Shown: positions 1 to 12,727 of the stretch, piece after piece | How the letters are laid out: each line of letters begins with the position of its first letter | Position numbering within the stretch: position 1 is the first letter of the stretch | Source: Setomelanomma holmii | Lineage: Eukaryota > Ascomycota > Dothideomycetes > Pleosporales > Phaeosphaeriaceae | NCBI GenBank assembly: GCA_010015745.1 | Contig: ML978203.1 | Coordinates: 165,310-229,309 of the forward strand | Direction: 5' to 3' | Length of the DNA stretch: 64,000 nucleotides | The notes under the pieces: generated by a model | What the model was told of the DNA's origin: nothing | Databases searched by the model: none | What the model saw: only the letters and a program-made list of their open reading frames with translations | Program-made: the position numbers and the translations under genes

Positions 1-1068
1 AGTACACGGGAGGATGCGCCTTAGCTCCGGCTGCAGTGGGACCAGCTTGCGCCCTGGCCGACCGCTTCGACGGTGACGCACTTTGCTTGGGGTACGGGAA
101 GGGCGTGGTCGCATCGGGTGTGTGCGTATACGATGCTAGGTAGAGTCGGTCTTGTATATACTGGAAGGCAATCGGTGTAAGTGTGCCGTATTTTGACGTA
201 ATGTTTTGGTATTGTTGTGCTGCATACCTCGATAACTTGACCATAACTAGTCGTACTAGCGCGAGGCATTCTGGCAACTGGCCGTTGCGCAGACATGAAG
301 TGGAAGGCGCTACCTCAGGTGATTGTCTTAGCAGAAGCGCGATTCTTCTGCCGTTGTGGTTGCTGGTGTCGGCGACCAATGCAAGTTCAGACGGAGAGGC
401 GCGGGCGAGTGCGCAGCGCAAGTGGTGTCTATTTGTCTTCTGGAGCTGACGATGCAGAAATGGGGGCTACTGGACCTACAGGCCACGGCGGAAGGAATAG
501 CAGTAAAGATGAGAGATGTCGATGGTGGAGGAGAGTGCTCTATACATGTCCAGTGTTGTATGTTTTGATGTTTATGATGGCCGGTGCACACCGCGCTAAC
601 GCCGTCCGGCCTAGGCTGTTTCGGACCGCGCATAACAACGCCCACCAACAACATCGAGGCCTTTCAAAGATCCTGGTCAAAGTCTTGAGGCATGAAGTCA
701 GTATCTCCTTGTGATTATTATGTTGTGCTTTGGTGTCTTCGTTGCGTGTTGACATGAAGAGAGAACGCGATTGTTGACGCTACGCCATCAGGTACACGAT
801 GGATCTCTGTGTTGGTCACTGAGGGGACCATCGATTCTCATATTGCCACAGCACGTTCTGCTTCATCTCTCAGGGTCCAACCGACCTGTTGCAATCGAGA
901 AGGGTTGCAGCGGGAGCTGGCGCTAGCGTCAATAACCGACGACCGCGACCGCGAGTCTGGTTCCACAACATCCATTGTCATCACACCACTTCTCATTTGC
1001 ATTGCATTTCTGATAGTTCGCACCACAAGCAGTCCGAAGTCAATTGTCAATACCCACTGCGACTTGAG
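1..1068. other. Non-coding left edge, upstream of the SET gene
   Basis: No frame here has conserved motifs, splice-compatible continuity or coding-like composition; the overlapping short frames on both strands look like chance. The last few hundred bases should hold the promoter and 5' UTR of the SET gene. No TATA box or repeat stands out. Confidence 0.5.
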
Positions 1069-2826
1069 ATGATCAGAAGAGGTAGGAATGAAGGATGGCT
1101 CAAGGAACCAATTGATGTTCTGCCAAAATGGGCAGTCTTCCATGGGGTCAAATTCAACAGTATCAGAATAGGACCTCTGCCTGGCTTCGAAGAGAGAGGT
1201 TCGACGGTGATTGCGGATCAGGAGCTGGTTGGAGGCAAAGTCGAAGTTCTTTTGCGCGTTCCAAAGGACCTGATCATCTCACGAGCGAACATCGACCTCT
1301 TCGCAAAATCGGATCGCCATCTGCGAGAAGTGCTTGCGGCTCTCGGCGAGTTCGGAAGGGTGCGATGGCCTTCGAAGCTGGTTTGCACTTAAAGACTAAT
1401 ATATGTGACAGACCACAAGAGGCGCAATCCTGATATTCCTGCTTATGCAAGCGACGCATTGCTGTTCGGACATCGACAAAGATATAGGTGTACTGAATCC
1501 TCTCACAGAGTACATCAAATTCTTGCCAGATGAGCTGCTGCCCACCTTCTGGACTGAAGAAGAGCAAGAGATGCTCGACGGAACCACTCTTCGACCAGCT
1601 ATACGCGCGAAGCTCAACAGTCTACTACGCGAGTTTGAGTCGCTTCGGTCTGCTACAGAGTCGATAGACTGGTGTGCGAAGTACTGGTGGCATGAGGACA
1701 ACGGAATGTTGACTTTCGAAGACTGGATGCTAGTCGATGCAATGTATCGATCTAGAGCTCTGGAGTTTCCAGGTGTGGGCGACTGTATGGTTCCTTGCGT
1801 AGATATGGCGAACCATGCTTCGGGAGATGCAACAGGGGCATTGTATGAGACTGATGAGGATGGCAACGGACTTCTCCTTCTTTGGGACAACAAGACTATT
1901 TCTGACGGAGGCGAGGTCACTATCACGTAAGTCCACATGCTCAGTCACAACATAGACATGCTCACATGCACAGATATGGCGATGACAAGGGTGCCTGTGA
2001 GAACATCTTCTCTTACGGCTTCCTCGAAGACAACATGACATCTGCCAAGGTCATGTTCCTGCACCTCGACATACCCGACGACGACCCTCTCAGGCCAGCC
2101 AAGATCTTCGTTTCGGTTGCGGCACCAGGCTTTCGCATGTTCGACAAAGCCGATAGTGTCGACTGGGAAAGCGACTTCATCTGGTTGGTCGTGGTCAACG
2201 AAGAAGATGGACTCGACTTCAAGATCAGGCAGACGACTGATGGCAAGCGCGAAATCCAGGCTTTCTGGAAGGAGCGGGAATTGAATGACACAACCAACCT
2301 GCGACAGTACTTGGAAGAGGATCCAGCTTGGGACGTCTTTCAGTTGCGTGCCACAGTACTACTGCAGAACCGCCTGGAGGCGCAGATCGAGGTGGCTCAA
2401 GCAGCGCAGGAGGTTCTTCCGGATGCTTCGGTCCGGGATGTCCCGCGGAGGCTTGCTGAGCGTTTACGCAGCCTTGAGCTGGATATGCTGCAGCGCGCTT
2501 CGTCGGCCTTTGAATATCAGGTAAGCACGATTCCATCGTCTGTTACCCCGCGATATGGGCCGCAACTCAAGCTCCACGACGACCCATGACACGTTTTTGG
2601 CTCGAGAGTCTCTTTGACATGAACCTCACGTTTGGGTCGCTCGATCTGTCATGACCCAAGCTGCAAGCACGCGCTTAGTGGTCCAGCGAACTGAAGCCCC
2701 GGAGCTGCTCCGAGCGCCGCTTTCAACATGGGCTGACGTGCACAGAAATCGAAACTTCTTGAGTCGCCAGTCGTGCTTCAATATCTAGGCATAGTTGGAG
2801 GATACGCGGAGGAAGACTTTTCATGA
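1069..2826 (+). CDS. SET-domain protein lysine methyltransferase (RuBisCO-LSMT/SETD6-like class)
   Basis: Four exons: 1069-1359, 1412-1926, 1974-2520, 2746-2826; 477 aa. Introns are 52, 47 and 225 bp, the first with an actaat-type branch site. Proteins of this class are non-histone lysine methyltransferases with a split SET domain followed by a substrate-binding helical domain. Visible marks are the exon-1/2 junction reading LGEFGR-TTRGAIL, the SET signature PCVDMANH near residues 226-232 and the closing YGDDKGACENIFSYGF, which carries the conserved Tyr. The last exon (27 codons, ending GIVGGYAEEDFS) would be missed if the third intron were read through to the stop at 2587-2589. The start is the first ATG in frame near the family's N-terminus; an upstream exon cannot be excluded. 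Substrate unknown. Confidence 0.85.
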
Positions 2827-4444
2827 CCGTAAAGATCCCACATTCGCATACCTTGCGCAGATCCAGGCCCCATATTCGAGAAATGTGGCGGCCACGCGTG
2901 TAGATGAAGTGGTTGCACAATCTAATTTCTCGTGCTACCACACGCTCTTGACTTCCCTGCTCAAGCGATCAGGAACAGCGGCTGTTAGGGAGATCCTGCC
3001 AGCAGTGCTTCTGCCATGGAATGCTGTATCGAAGCATCGCTTACCGTCCAGTCACACGTGAGCCGTATACCGTGCAATGCGCACCTTCCCATCAGCACTC
3101 GCCGTGCCTGCCTTATACGACGCATCAGGCCACATGCGAGGCAAGTTTGGCGCAGCTCTGCTTTGATGGTGGTGAACGCTGTTGCACATCGGGCCTCACT
3201 GATAGGCTTCTATACAGTAAGATAGGTGTCGTGTCCGCACTCCCGGAACAGCAGTCACGATGCGGATACTTCCTCAACCCTATAGACAGGAACATGTACT
3301 CTGTCTATCAGCTATATGACACCCAGGAATTTCCATAGACCAGTGTTGATCGTTGAGTGCTGCCACATTGATCTGCACTTTTGGTCGTCTTGGCTTCGAT
3401 CAGTGACTCTAAAGCATTGTCCAAGCATCAGCGCATCCCGGAGGATATATTCGGTCTATTAAGAGTTATAGACATGGGCGACGCTGACAACACGCGGTAG
3501 CGCCATCGTCCAATCAGCACCTTGCTGTTTCCAGCTTCTGGAAGAATGGTTGAATAGCACTAGGCTCCATACATCGCAGCAGGCGAGATGGCCGTTGAGG
3601 CGTGATCAGTCCACTGTGGCACGTGAAGTGGTCGAGCGACAAGGACATTACAGCACCAGCAGCCGCTGTGCCCTCAGCGAATCGTCTCCTAGGAGTGATG
3701 CCTATGTGAACGACATTCGTTCTGATGAAGCCAGGAACTGAGGTGCATCCCGAGATCGCTGCGGCTGTTGGGCAACCCCGGAGACTGGTCAGCCAGCAAG
3801 CTGCACCGTGGCACGGGCTGCTATCAAGTCATTCGGGCCGGCTTCCATGGTTAGGGCTCAGGTGTGCAGCATCGTGAAGCTGCTCAGATGTCACCCCGCA
3901 ACGCCATGGAGAGGCTGCAATCGAGCGAAGTGCTGAGCAGCGTGATGATGTGTGACGAGCGCCCCGTTGAAGTCGGCCCATCCCCCGCATGTTGATCGTG
4001 GGTGCGCTATGGGGTGCTACGGGGTTAGTGGCAAGTGGTGCACGAAAAAGCATCGGCGAGGATGTGTCGTTCATGCCTTCCTTAGCAAGGATGGCGCCTG
4101 CCTTTACTCCCCGCAGCCGCCCCAGTCCATTGACCCCGGTGTCCACTAAAACTAGCGCAAGCGCGCAGCTTACTTGTGTCCCAGCCATCCCACCCATTCT
4201 TCCGCACACCCTTTTCACTCGCGGGCCCTTTATGCACCGGCCTTCGTCCACGTTCCACACGCGCGATCTGTTACACTTCAACACCAAGAATACCAGCAAA
4301 CGTCGACGTTTCGCTTCGTCATCCTTCCAGCTACCGGTACACCGGATGACAGGTAGCGCGCCGACCGGTCACTAAACCCCTCGGGCCCCTTGAACTGAAG
4401 AAGACGCACCCAAACACCGCAGAACGTCAAGGACAACCGCAATC
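2827..4444. other. Intergenic; terminator of SET gene and promoter of facB-like gene
   Basis: About 1.6 kb without a supportable gene; the short frames lack continuity and known motifs. A long upstream region suits a regulatory gene such as the downstream FacB homologue, whose 5' UTR probably occupies the C/T-rich stretch from about 4150. Confidence 0.45.
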
Positions 4445-7277
4445 ATGCCTGGAATTCTGCCTATGAAGGTGATCAAAGTCGGGTCAAATTGCCAGGCCCG
4501 CATCGCGCAAGCCTGCGACCGATGTCGCTCCAAAAAGATACGCTGCGATGGCATTCGCCCCAGCTGCACGCAATGCACCAACGTCGGATTCGAGTGCAAG
4601 ACCAGCGACAAGCTGAGCCGTCGCGCCTTCCCCAGAGGATACACAGAATCGCTGGAGGAGCGCGTGCGGCTGTTGGAAGCTGAGGTGCGCGAGCTCAAGG
4701 AGCTGCTCGACGAGAAGGACGAGAAGATCGACATGCTTTCCCGCATACACTCAAACTCTCCGTCTGCACATTCCGGGGCAAGACGCCTCTCGATACCGAC
4801 ACCGCCATCTTCTGAGCCGCGAGAAGACTCGCAAGAGAAAGACGAGACCTTCAAGGTGCAGCAATCGCCGCTGCTCCTCGATGACGCAAACAGCGACTCT
4901 TATTTTGCAGGCAGTTCGAGCGGACGAACTCTTGTTGGTACGTTTTCCTTTCCCACCTTTTGTTTTAATTCGACTTCTAACATTTAATAGAGGCTTTCAA
5001 ACAGAAGGCGCAGGAGACAGGCAGATTATCTGCCGAAGTCAACTCCAATGCCTTTTTCGGTACTAGGGGTGCAAAGTCTTCCACTGGCCCAAAGCGCATT
5101 GTCTCATTCAAGGCCCCTCCTCGCCTGGTGTCTGACCAGATGATCAACATTTTCTTCCAGGAGTGGGCACCACTCTTCCCCGTTCTTCATCGTCCCACAT
5201 TCCTCGGCCTATATGAGCAATATGTGTCCAGCCCCGACGCAATGAACGACAAGAAGTCCATCGCACAGCTCAACCTTGTCTTTGGAATTGCTGCTTTGTC
5301 AAGCGACGTATGCATCCCCTCTTCTCTCCTACATGATCATCATACTGACTTCAACAAGCCCCGTGATGGCCAGGATGTGGGCTCATTCGAAGCTCAATGG
5401 CAGAGCGCGCTTGAGAGCTTCCTCATGGACAATGACATGGTCACCCTGCAATGTCTTGTCCTTGCCCAGATATTCTCTCTGCTGCGGGCTGACTACTCTC
5501 GGCTGCTCAAGTACAAGGGCTTGGCCATTGGCTTGTCGCAACGGCTTGGCCTACATCAATCACAGAAGCGATTCGCTCTTGGTGCCTTGACCAGCGAGAC
5601 AAGGAAGAAGGTCTTCTGGACTCTGTACACCGTTGACTGGTGAGCATCTGCCAACCGTTTCCACCTCTTAGCCGTCGCTGACTCCACCACAGCATTTCCG
5701 CTGCCCATCTTGGCCTACCCAAGCTGATCAGGGACGAAGATGTGCACTGCGAGTATCCGGCAGATGCCGACGACGAATACGTCACCGAGAAAGGCTTCCT
5801 CCCCACCCTACCCGGAGAGTACACCAAGTTGTCGAGCGCACTAGCCCTCTTCCGCATGACACGCATCCTCGGAAAGGCCATCATTGAGCTGTACCCCGCG
5901 TCGACCTCGCATGAGATCTCCTTCCGTACCGTCGCATTGCTTGCTGATGAGCTCGAGGAGTGGTCGCAGAATCTCGCCCCTCACCTCAAGCTTACCTTTG
6001 CGCAAGACAAGCCTAGCACTAATGTGACCAGCAGCCGGGCGCCCATTCTCGTATGTATACCATTAGTTCCCGTCCTTCGCGCGCGATGCTAATTGTTGTA
6101 GTCTTTGGCGTACCACCACACCCGCTCGCTCATCTACCGCCCAGTCGTTGTTGCTAACCTTGGCGACAAGGGCTCATCGGCTGTCGTTGCCGTCGGCGGT
6201 GCTTGCAAGCACATCATCCAAATCGTTCAGCTCCTTGATGAGCGAAAGTTGAGCCTGTCCTTCTGTCTCAACCGCAACGAGATTCTTGTGCAGGCCGGGT
6301 TCGGTCTGCTGTACCAAACGCTTGACCTCGCTCGCGATGGCAAGCTAATCAAGGACTGCAACCGTCTTGTCTGTTTCGTCATGGACATGCTCGAATCCGG
6401 CAATGCCGCTGGGTACACAGACTTCCGCCGAATTGGTTGCACTTTGGTTGCCGTCCCTCGTGTGGAGCAGATGGCTGTCCCGCCGCTGTCCCGACATAAC
6501 CCCGAAAGCCACATGGGCGCCCCTTCCGACACGTTCCGCGCCACGCAAAAGACGATGAAGGCTATCGCAGCCCGCTTTTCGCCTGGTGCTATCAAGAACA
6601 ATCGCCATGAGCCTCAACAAGCGCGACGTGCGACAGTGCCTACAATTTCACCAAACATTGGTGCACACGCCAATCCTTCATCGACAAGCCTGTCATCCGT
6701 CCGGTCTGAGCCACACACTGCTCGTTCCGAGCCTATCTTGAGTCCACTCTCGCACAGAGCCTCGTTCTCCATGCCAGATAACAAGCGCCGTCCAAGCCAG
6801 CAGCTTGTCCAAGCTAATCAGCACAAGAACATCGACTATCTTTCGTTCGCTAACGACCCGCTTGCTAGTTACGCGCTAAATGCCAATCAAGGCGTCAAGT
6901 CAGAGGTATCGAGCTCTGACTGGGAACGACTTCTATCCTCTCTCGACAATGGTCAGACGAACATTTACGACACTATCTACGGTGGTCCGCCAGCGGATGC
7001 GCTTCTCGAGATGTCGGCGCCACTTTCCGCTGCAGCCGAGAGCAACGTCGCGTGGTCGCCGAACGCATGGAACTGGAGCACATACAACGAGCAAAACCCA
7101 CCGCAAAGTGTCCTCAGCTTCAGCGACGAGAGCTTGACCAGTGGTGAAGAGTTTAGCAGCAACTCTTACGACCTTGGCTCGACACCTGGAAGCGATAGAC
7201 TATACCCCGGCATCATGATCCCAGACATGGGCACACCCACCGCTCTAGGTGGACTTGACGGAAACTTCGGATTGTAG
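4445..7277 (+). CDS. facB: FacB/Cat8-type Zn2Cys6 transcriptional activator of acetate use and gluconeogenesis
   Basis: Four exons: 4445-4937, 4991-5639, 5693-6050, 6102-7277; 891 aa, close to the roughly 870 aa of Aspergillus FacB. The zinc cluster has Cys 24, 27, 34, 41, 44, 51 (C-x2-C-x6-C-x6-C-x2-C-x6-C), is followed by the family-specific segment DKLSRRAFPRGYTESLEER, and then by a leucine-rich coiled coil (about 65-100) that should mediate dimerisation. The middle, from about residue 210, is a fungal-specific transcription-factor domain containing EWAPLFPVLHRPTF and DCISAAHLGLPKL. The C-terminal third is Ser/Pro/Asn-rich with acidic patches, as expected for activation. FacB activates acetyl-CoA synthetase, glyoxylate-cycle and gluconeogenic genes in the nucleus. 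All junctions keep frame. Identification rests on the DNA-binding and linker motifs. Confidence 0.93.
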
Positions 7278-9372
7278 TAATATTCAACACGGAAGACAAA
7301 ATGACACGACGATATGATGGGACATGGAGTTGACGGAGTATCAGGGGCGTATGATGTTGATTCCTTTCGCTACCTTGTCGGCATCGCCTTTCGGCTTTTG
7401 GATCTTTGCTGGACTTCTTTCCTGAGATACCAAGCTCTCTGGAGCATCATTTGACTTACACGGAACATATAATGATGATCTAGCTTTATCTTTACAATGT
7501 ACATCTTCCCACCTTCACATTGACTATCTTTGCACCGTGCCAGGCAACAACATTGCATTCAGACTCACATGCCCACTACCGACTGAGCCGCTCACCGACG
7601 TCATACATCTCCAAATGACCGACGTCAACATTCATCGGATCGTCGTCAACAAAGCTTCAAGGACACCGACAGTCCAGATTTCGCCGACCCAAAGCATGCA
7701 TCTGCCTGCAACTTACCCAGCTAAGATCCCAAACCCTCCCTTGCGATCCCTTGCTCCCAATACAGCTACAAGATGGCGCAAGTGGCACGTACAGCTTCAC
7801 ATCTTGGAATGCACCCCGCAAGTCTCGGTCCGCATCCGTACCCCAGATTCCAAGAGAAGACTACCCACCAAACTCAGACTGGACGAGTCAATGAACCTAA
7901 CCAAGATTAAGGGACGGACGAGGCCAGATGTTGGCCTTGCGGAAGGAGCTCCGTGGCCAAACGGCAATTTCTGATGCTGGGCCTCGTGAGCTGTGCCATG
8001 TTGAGAGCAGTGTGATCGAACCACTGAACTTCTCCGGTGGATGAAGCTCGTGACTTGACACTTGGTCGCAGTAACAGCACACATATGCACATGCACCGTG
8101 GATCTACATTCGCTTTTTCTCCAACCCGTGCTGGGTCCTGCCCTGTGCTTTCCACTCCACCATAGCACTCCACTCCACTTACTGTGGAGTCGAAACCTGG
8201 AGCGCTATGTTCACACAAAGCCGGACCCAGAGAGACTTCCCTGCGTTATCTACTTCCTGCCACTTACTCCCATTGCTCTTCATAGTACGCGACTCGTCTG
8301 CAGCGACTGAAAGCAACATATCCACTACACAGACCACAATTCATCTATCCGTGCCAACAATCTCCACACCGGTAATCACAGCATCACACACATCAAGCGC
8401 GCATTCGGAGCAGCGGAAGAATACTCAGCACCCCCCAGGCGCCACAGTCCGGATCGGGAGTGTGACTAAGAATGAAATGAGACAAGTGTGGCTTGGCGCA
8501 CGTGGCAGATCGCGGGGGTGGGAAGGACATGGCGTTGGGTGTGCGCTTACGTCGAGGTTAGTCAGAGTGTAGCAGCGGGGATGATGCGTGTGGCTTTGTG
8601 TGTGTGGGAATAAGCCGCCGTGGTAAAGAAAAGCAACGGGAACCTGGGTGCAGCTGGTAGGTCAGTTGTGCTGTGGATGCAGCTGGTAGGTTAGTTCATC
8701 TGCGGTTTCAAGATGCGAAGCTCAATGAGTCGGCGTTCATCAAAGCCATTGTGAGCAGCAACTTCGTCACGATAGCTAAACGGGGACTTTGAGTGAAGAT
8801 CTTAAACTTGAATCAAGAATTATCTAGCTCGCTTCCTGCCAATCAAGTGTGCTCCGACAATCTTCGGACAGGCTCCCACGATGCGCGCATCTGGTGTTGA
8901 GGGGCTATCTGTACCACGCCATTGTGTCATGGATAGCCCGTGTCTCGACTCCTGGTGTGCATGGCAAGCTAGACAGGTGCTTTCGTGAAGAGGTTGAGTT
9001 GCGGGGTGTGCACGATTGCATCACGCCATGTCGTCCGACCGAGAGTAGGGCCGATCCCATGGTGCGGTGCTGGACGTGAGACTGAGACATGGTTTCGGTC
9101 GGAGAGAGTCGGAAGGCAGAAGCGAGATGCTTGTTTGTGAGTCCGAATCGAGTCAAGGGGTTGTGTGCAGGGCTCGAGGATCCACTGTCGTGCTTGAAGC
9201 TGATCCTACCCCGTGGATATCCGTTGACGGCGGTAAGGCTGCTGTTCGGTAGAGTGGAGAGATAGCAAACATACGCCCGATATTCGCCATGTGCGCACTA
9301 GCATCAAGGGTCTGATTTCCCCAAAGCGGTGGTCCGACCAGGCGCCCTGCATCTCGTCTCCAGGACGGACGT
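7278..9372. other. Intergenic, convergent 3' regions of facB and KTI12
   Basis: 2.1 kb between convergent genes, much longer than two terminators need. No conserved frame was found. It holds a 19-base direct repeat with one mismatch at 8649-8667 and 8678-8696 (tgcagctggtaggtcagtt and ...ttagtt). C/A-rich sequence around 8050-8400 resembles a fungal promoter or leader but no gene follows it. Confidence 0.4.
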
Positions 9373-10459
9373 TTAACGCAGGAACTCGGAGTTGAGGTAG
9401 TCGACGAATACCTCCTTGACCCGTGCTTTGGAGAGGCTGTGCTGGCGATTCATGGAGATGAATTGGCGCCGTATGCGCTGCAGCTGCGGCAGGGTCATGG
9501 GTGTGGCTGGAAGCTCAATTGGCTTATCCACGTCCTGTACTTTGATCGAGCCTCCGCCTTCTCCTTCGTGATCTTTTTGGTATGTCAGGATCTGAGCGAG
9601 AATGTCAGACGTGGTCTTGTCGAGCTCGTAGAGGTAGTTCTGCTCCGTTGCGGGTTTCTAGACGCTTCAGCTGAAGACTCAGCGTAGGCTCGTGAGATAC
9701 GCACCAGCACTGTCGCCATGTTCGGCTTGACGACCTTCATCTTGCCGTCGCTGCCAATGAGAGCTTCCCACATCTGATCGCAAGGCGGCGTTGGGTCCTC
9801 CTCCACCACGATGAACAGTGGGCTGTCCCAGCGTGTCATGCCATTTGGCTCCTCGTACCTGAAAATGAGATTCTCGAAGTCTTCCTCATCATACCCGCCA
9901 CTGCTGTCCTTGTCTGCTAGTAGCTTCTTGTTGTTCTCGCGACATCGCTCGGCTGGGGTTCCTATGTGCAACTCTTGAGCTGTCAGCTTCCCTTGCGCCG
10001 ATCTGATGGTATTGCTGAGACTGACCACGCAGCTTGGAGTCTGCACCGCCTTGGCCTCGCAGTACAGCTGATAGCGGAAACCCTTGATGTAGTTCAGTCC
10101 ATCGGCAATCACAATGTCATCGCGCGACAGCACTCTCTTCACGGCAGAATATTCCTCCGCGCGCGCGTCCTTCTCTGCTTTGGCAGTGTGGTAGACACTG
10201 CGCGGAACACCGAGTGTCTGATCGCTGATAAGATGGACTCTGAGGCGACTGACGCGTGCATCGGTGCCTGCGCTCGCGATCTTGGACCCAAAGTATTCCT
10301 TGAGTTGGAGAGCGCGCGTTGTCTTCCCCGCGGAGGGGTAGCCTGGGGAAATTAGCGAGCGCGGGCGGAGGAAGGAGCGGAGGACGCACCGCTGATGAGG
10401 ACGAGCTGTGCGCGTTAGTCGTGAGCGCTGGGCAGGCGCGACGGAGGGCTTACTGGCAT
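9373..10459 (-). CDS. KTI12: KTI12, Elongator-associated P-loop ATPase
   Basis: Five exons on the minus strand: 10459-10454, 10405-10390, 10342-10026, 9971-9705, 9657-9373; 296 aa. KTI12 is a PSTK-like kinase-fold ATPase that binds tRNA and supports Elongator-dependent wobble-uridine modification. The N-terminus reads MPLVLISGYPSAGKTT, a perfect P-loop (residues 8-16) assembled across three exons. Later family marks are DDIVIADGLNYIKGFRYQLY, LIFRYEEPNGMTRWDSPLF and the C-terminal block with RIRRQFI and DYLNSEFLR. The first two coding exons are only 6 and 16 nt; their introns (48 and 47 bp) have gtaagc and gtgcgt donors. The exon-3 donor (gtcagt at 10025) and its acceptor are my best choice and could shift by a few codons. 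Confidence 0.93.
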
Positions 10460-11032
10460 ATTTCTACCTCGACTGCGCAGCTCAGGCTGTCGATATCCGC
10501 GCCAGAAAACACCAAGATCACGCCTACAACGGGTCTAGTCAAACAGGCGTCCAGGGCTCGAGACGAGACTGCTGGCGGTAGGGTCGGTAAATTTTCCGGC
10601 AGCGAATGACGTTACTTGACACGCTCTTACAATCGCCGTTTTTCCACCAAGCCTCGGCTCATAGCCCACCAATACTGCCCTATCTTGGTCGCCCTTCTGC
10701 CGCTCAAGTACGTATCTACCTCTGCCTTCTCCCGGCCTTCAGCCTTGTTCGAATATCGACGGCGTATATCCCCACTATCCAGATACAGAGCGGAGCGACA
10801 ACCTGGACCGTCTGTGTTTGAGAAGTAATTGACTCGCATATTAACGACCGCCCGTTCGCTACCGCCCGTTCGCTACCGCCCATCGAACGAGTCTATACCA
10901 CCCGCCTCATCTGGTACGCACTACGGTACATTAACCTGTCACGCCTTCCCCGTACCACGATCCACGCCTCCGACGTGTCATCACCTCACTGTCGATACCT
11001 CTTTCGACGGCCAGCACATCACTTCGTCCGAC
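10460..11032. promoter_or_regulatory. Divergent promoter region between KTI12 and the Gln-rich small gene
   Basis: This 573-bp gap serves two genes pointing outward. It is C/T-rich toward the plus-strand gene, as fungal leaders often are. It contains a short tandem array near 10847. No clear TATA box was found. Confidence 0.5.
10847..10885. repeat. 14-bp minisatellite, about 2.8 units
   Basis: Two identical copies of accgcccgttcgct are followed by a partial diverged copy (accgcccatcg). The array lies about 150 bp upstream of the small plus-strand gene's ATG, so it is in its probable leader or promoter. Confidence 0.85.
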
Positions 11033-11422
11033 ATGTCGAGACAACAGCCAGCCCCGACTTACACCCACGCTCCGCGGCCCGCCTTTGCTCCGCTCCAGTC
11101 GACTGGCACCTCGCACACCTCGAGCTATAGCAGCACCACGAGCCTTGCCTCCCGAGCATCGACATCGTCAGTGCCGCTGAACTCGCCTACGTCCAGCCAG
11201 CCGCAACACTTCTTTGGCTCCATGAACCAACACTCACAGCAACAACAGCCTCATGGCCCACAAAGACACCCAAGTTTCGAGTACCACCCAAACAGACAGG
11301 GAGCTGGCCAGACGGCTGCCGAGACCACCAATTACCTCAGCCAGATGGCCCTGCTGAACGAGGCGGCAAAGCGTGCACAGATGGCTGTTGTCATGCGGGA
11401 TATTGGGGAAATGGAGCTCTAA
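11033..11422 (+). CDS. Small Gln/Ser/Thr-rich conserved fungal protein, function unknown
   Basis: Single exon, 129 aa, starting at ATG 11033 (MSRQQPAPTYTH). The frame is open further upstream but without a better ATG. Residues 1-95 are low-complexity: Ser/Thr-rich, then a run with QHSQQQQ. The last 35 residues differ sharply: TTNYLSQMALLNEAAKRAQM continues to RDIGEMEL and should form one amphipathic helix. That pattern, a disordered leader with a short helical C-terminus, recurs in small uncharacterised Ascomycota proteins as far as I recall. No localisation signal is visible. It shares a divergent promoter region with KTI12. Confidence 0.6.
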   Translation: MSRQQPAPTYTHAPRPAFAPLQSTGTSHTSSYSSTTSLASRASTSSVPLNSPTSSQPQHFFGSMNQHSQQQQPHGPQRHPSFEYHPNRQGAGQTAAETTNYLSQMALLNEAAKRAQMAVVMRDIGEMEL

Positions 11423-12727
11423 GCCTATGCCGCAGTCTGTCTCTCTCCAGCCTCTACCTGCCATATCTGCCATATCTGCCATACCACAGCGAAGGCATTT
11501 GCTGTTTTCAGGCGTGTGGGTACCCTCGGCCTCTACTCGGAGCACATCTTACCCCAAATCGAGTGGGTCCATCCGGCAAAACCAAAAATCGTTGCGACCA
11601 TACGCTTCACGACACGTTTCCTTCAACGAGATTCGTGGGCGGAATAATTTCGCAAACTCGTCCCTGCCATTGCTCGGACCCACAAGGCCTTATGCGTCCC
11701 GGCCCGACATGGAGAACCGTCCGATAAGGGCCCAACTTGCGCTATCGCCTTTCACATGGCACCAAACGGAACGGTCTACATTTCACCTTGTATATACTAT
11801 CTCCAGCACGGAGCCCACGTCTCCGCATTACCATTGATTTCTCGCTTCATGGCCTTCATTTGCGTTCGATATACCTTTGCACCCGGAGTTGTTCTACGAT
11901 CTGTCGGCTATACATCGCTATCATATGTTCCCTTGTGTTTTGTTCGATTCGGAAGTTCCTAATGCAGGGATCTGAGCGACTTTTGTTCAGATGGCTTGTG
12001 CATATCTTTGCGAATCAGCTCTGTATAGATAATGAAAAGAATTCTCTCCTGCGAAGTATTCGTCTGGTGCGCATACTTATCAAGCACTTTACTGAGCATG
12101 ACAATGCGCGTTATCACGCAACCGAGGGTTACAGACTGCAAGACGGCCATGCAAACAAGGCCTAGACTGGTCTCACAGTGTTTCCAGGGTACTGGTCAGA
12201 CTGAAAACTTGTTTGATGCATTGCCTCGAGTCTTGGAAAACACGTGAAGGCGATAAACATGATAGAACTGTGCCCACGTGGCGCAAAAGTTAGACTCGAC
12301 CGGTGCAGTATGCCCGAAACATTGTCGCTCACACATGCATATATATGCAATAGGCCTGAATCAGAAAGATGTCGTGGTTACCCAATTGTACATAGTCAAG
12401 AAGGAGGAATTCAAGCGACTGATTTCCCCACTCCTCTCGCCTCTGGCTTCGGGAAGCAGTTCGACGACAGCGATACATCGACTCGACTAACGCCTGTGAG
12501 TTGGAGCACACATCTACTCGCGCAGTGAAATTCAGGATATCAAAGTCTATCATAAAACACTATCTCGTGATGGCTGGATGAAACGTTACATGCGATGTCT
12601 AGTACCATCCTTCCCACCTACTTCCCATCGCTCCATCGCCAAGTCATTCCCCAACCGGCCTTCTTCTTTCCACGAGATCGATTCCTCGCCGCTCTTCACC
12701 GCCCAAGACACACTCGTACATCACTGT
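11423..12727. other. Intergenic between convergent genes
   Basis: 1.3 kb with no supportable gene. It begins with a 9-bp tandem repeat (ccatatctg, about 3 units at 11461-11487) in the probable 3' UTR of the small gene. The rest is 3' flank of the zinc-cluster gene on the minus strand. Confidence 0.4.

Noticed and set aside
1381..1411. 31-bp intron in the SET gene using the gtttgc donor
   Set aside because: Too short for a fungal intron; the gtgcga donor at 1360 gives a 52-bp intron with a branch site and better family continuity.
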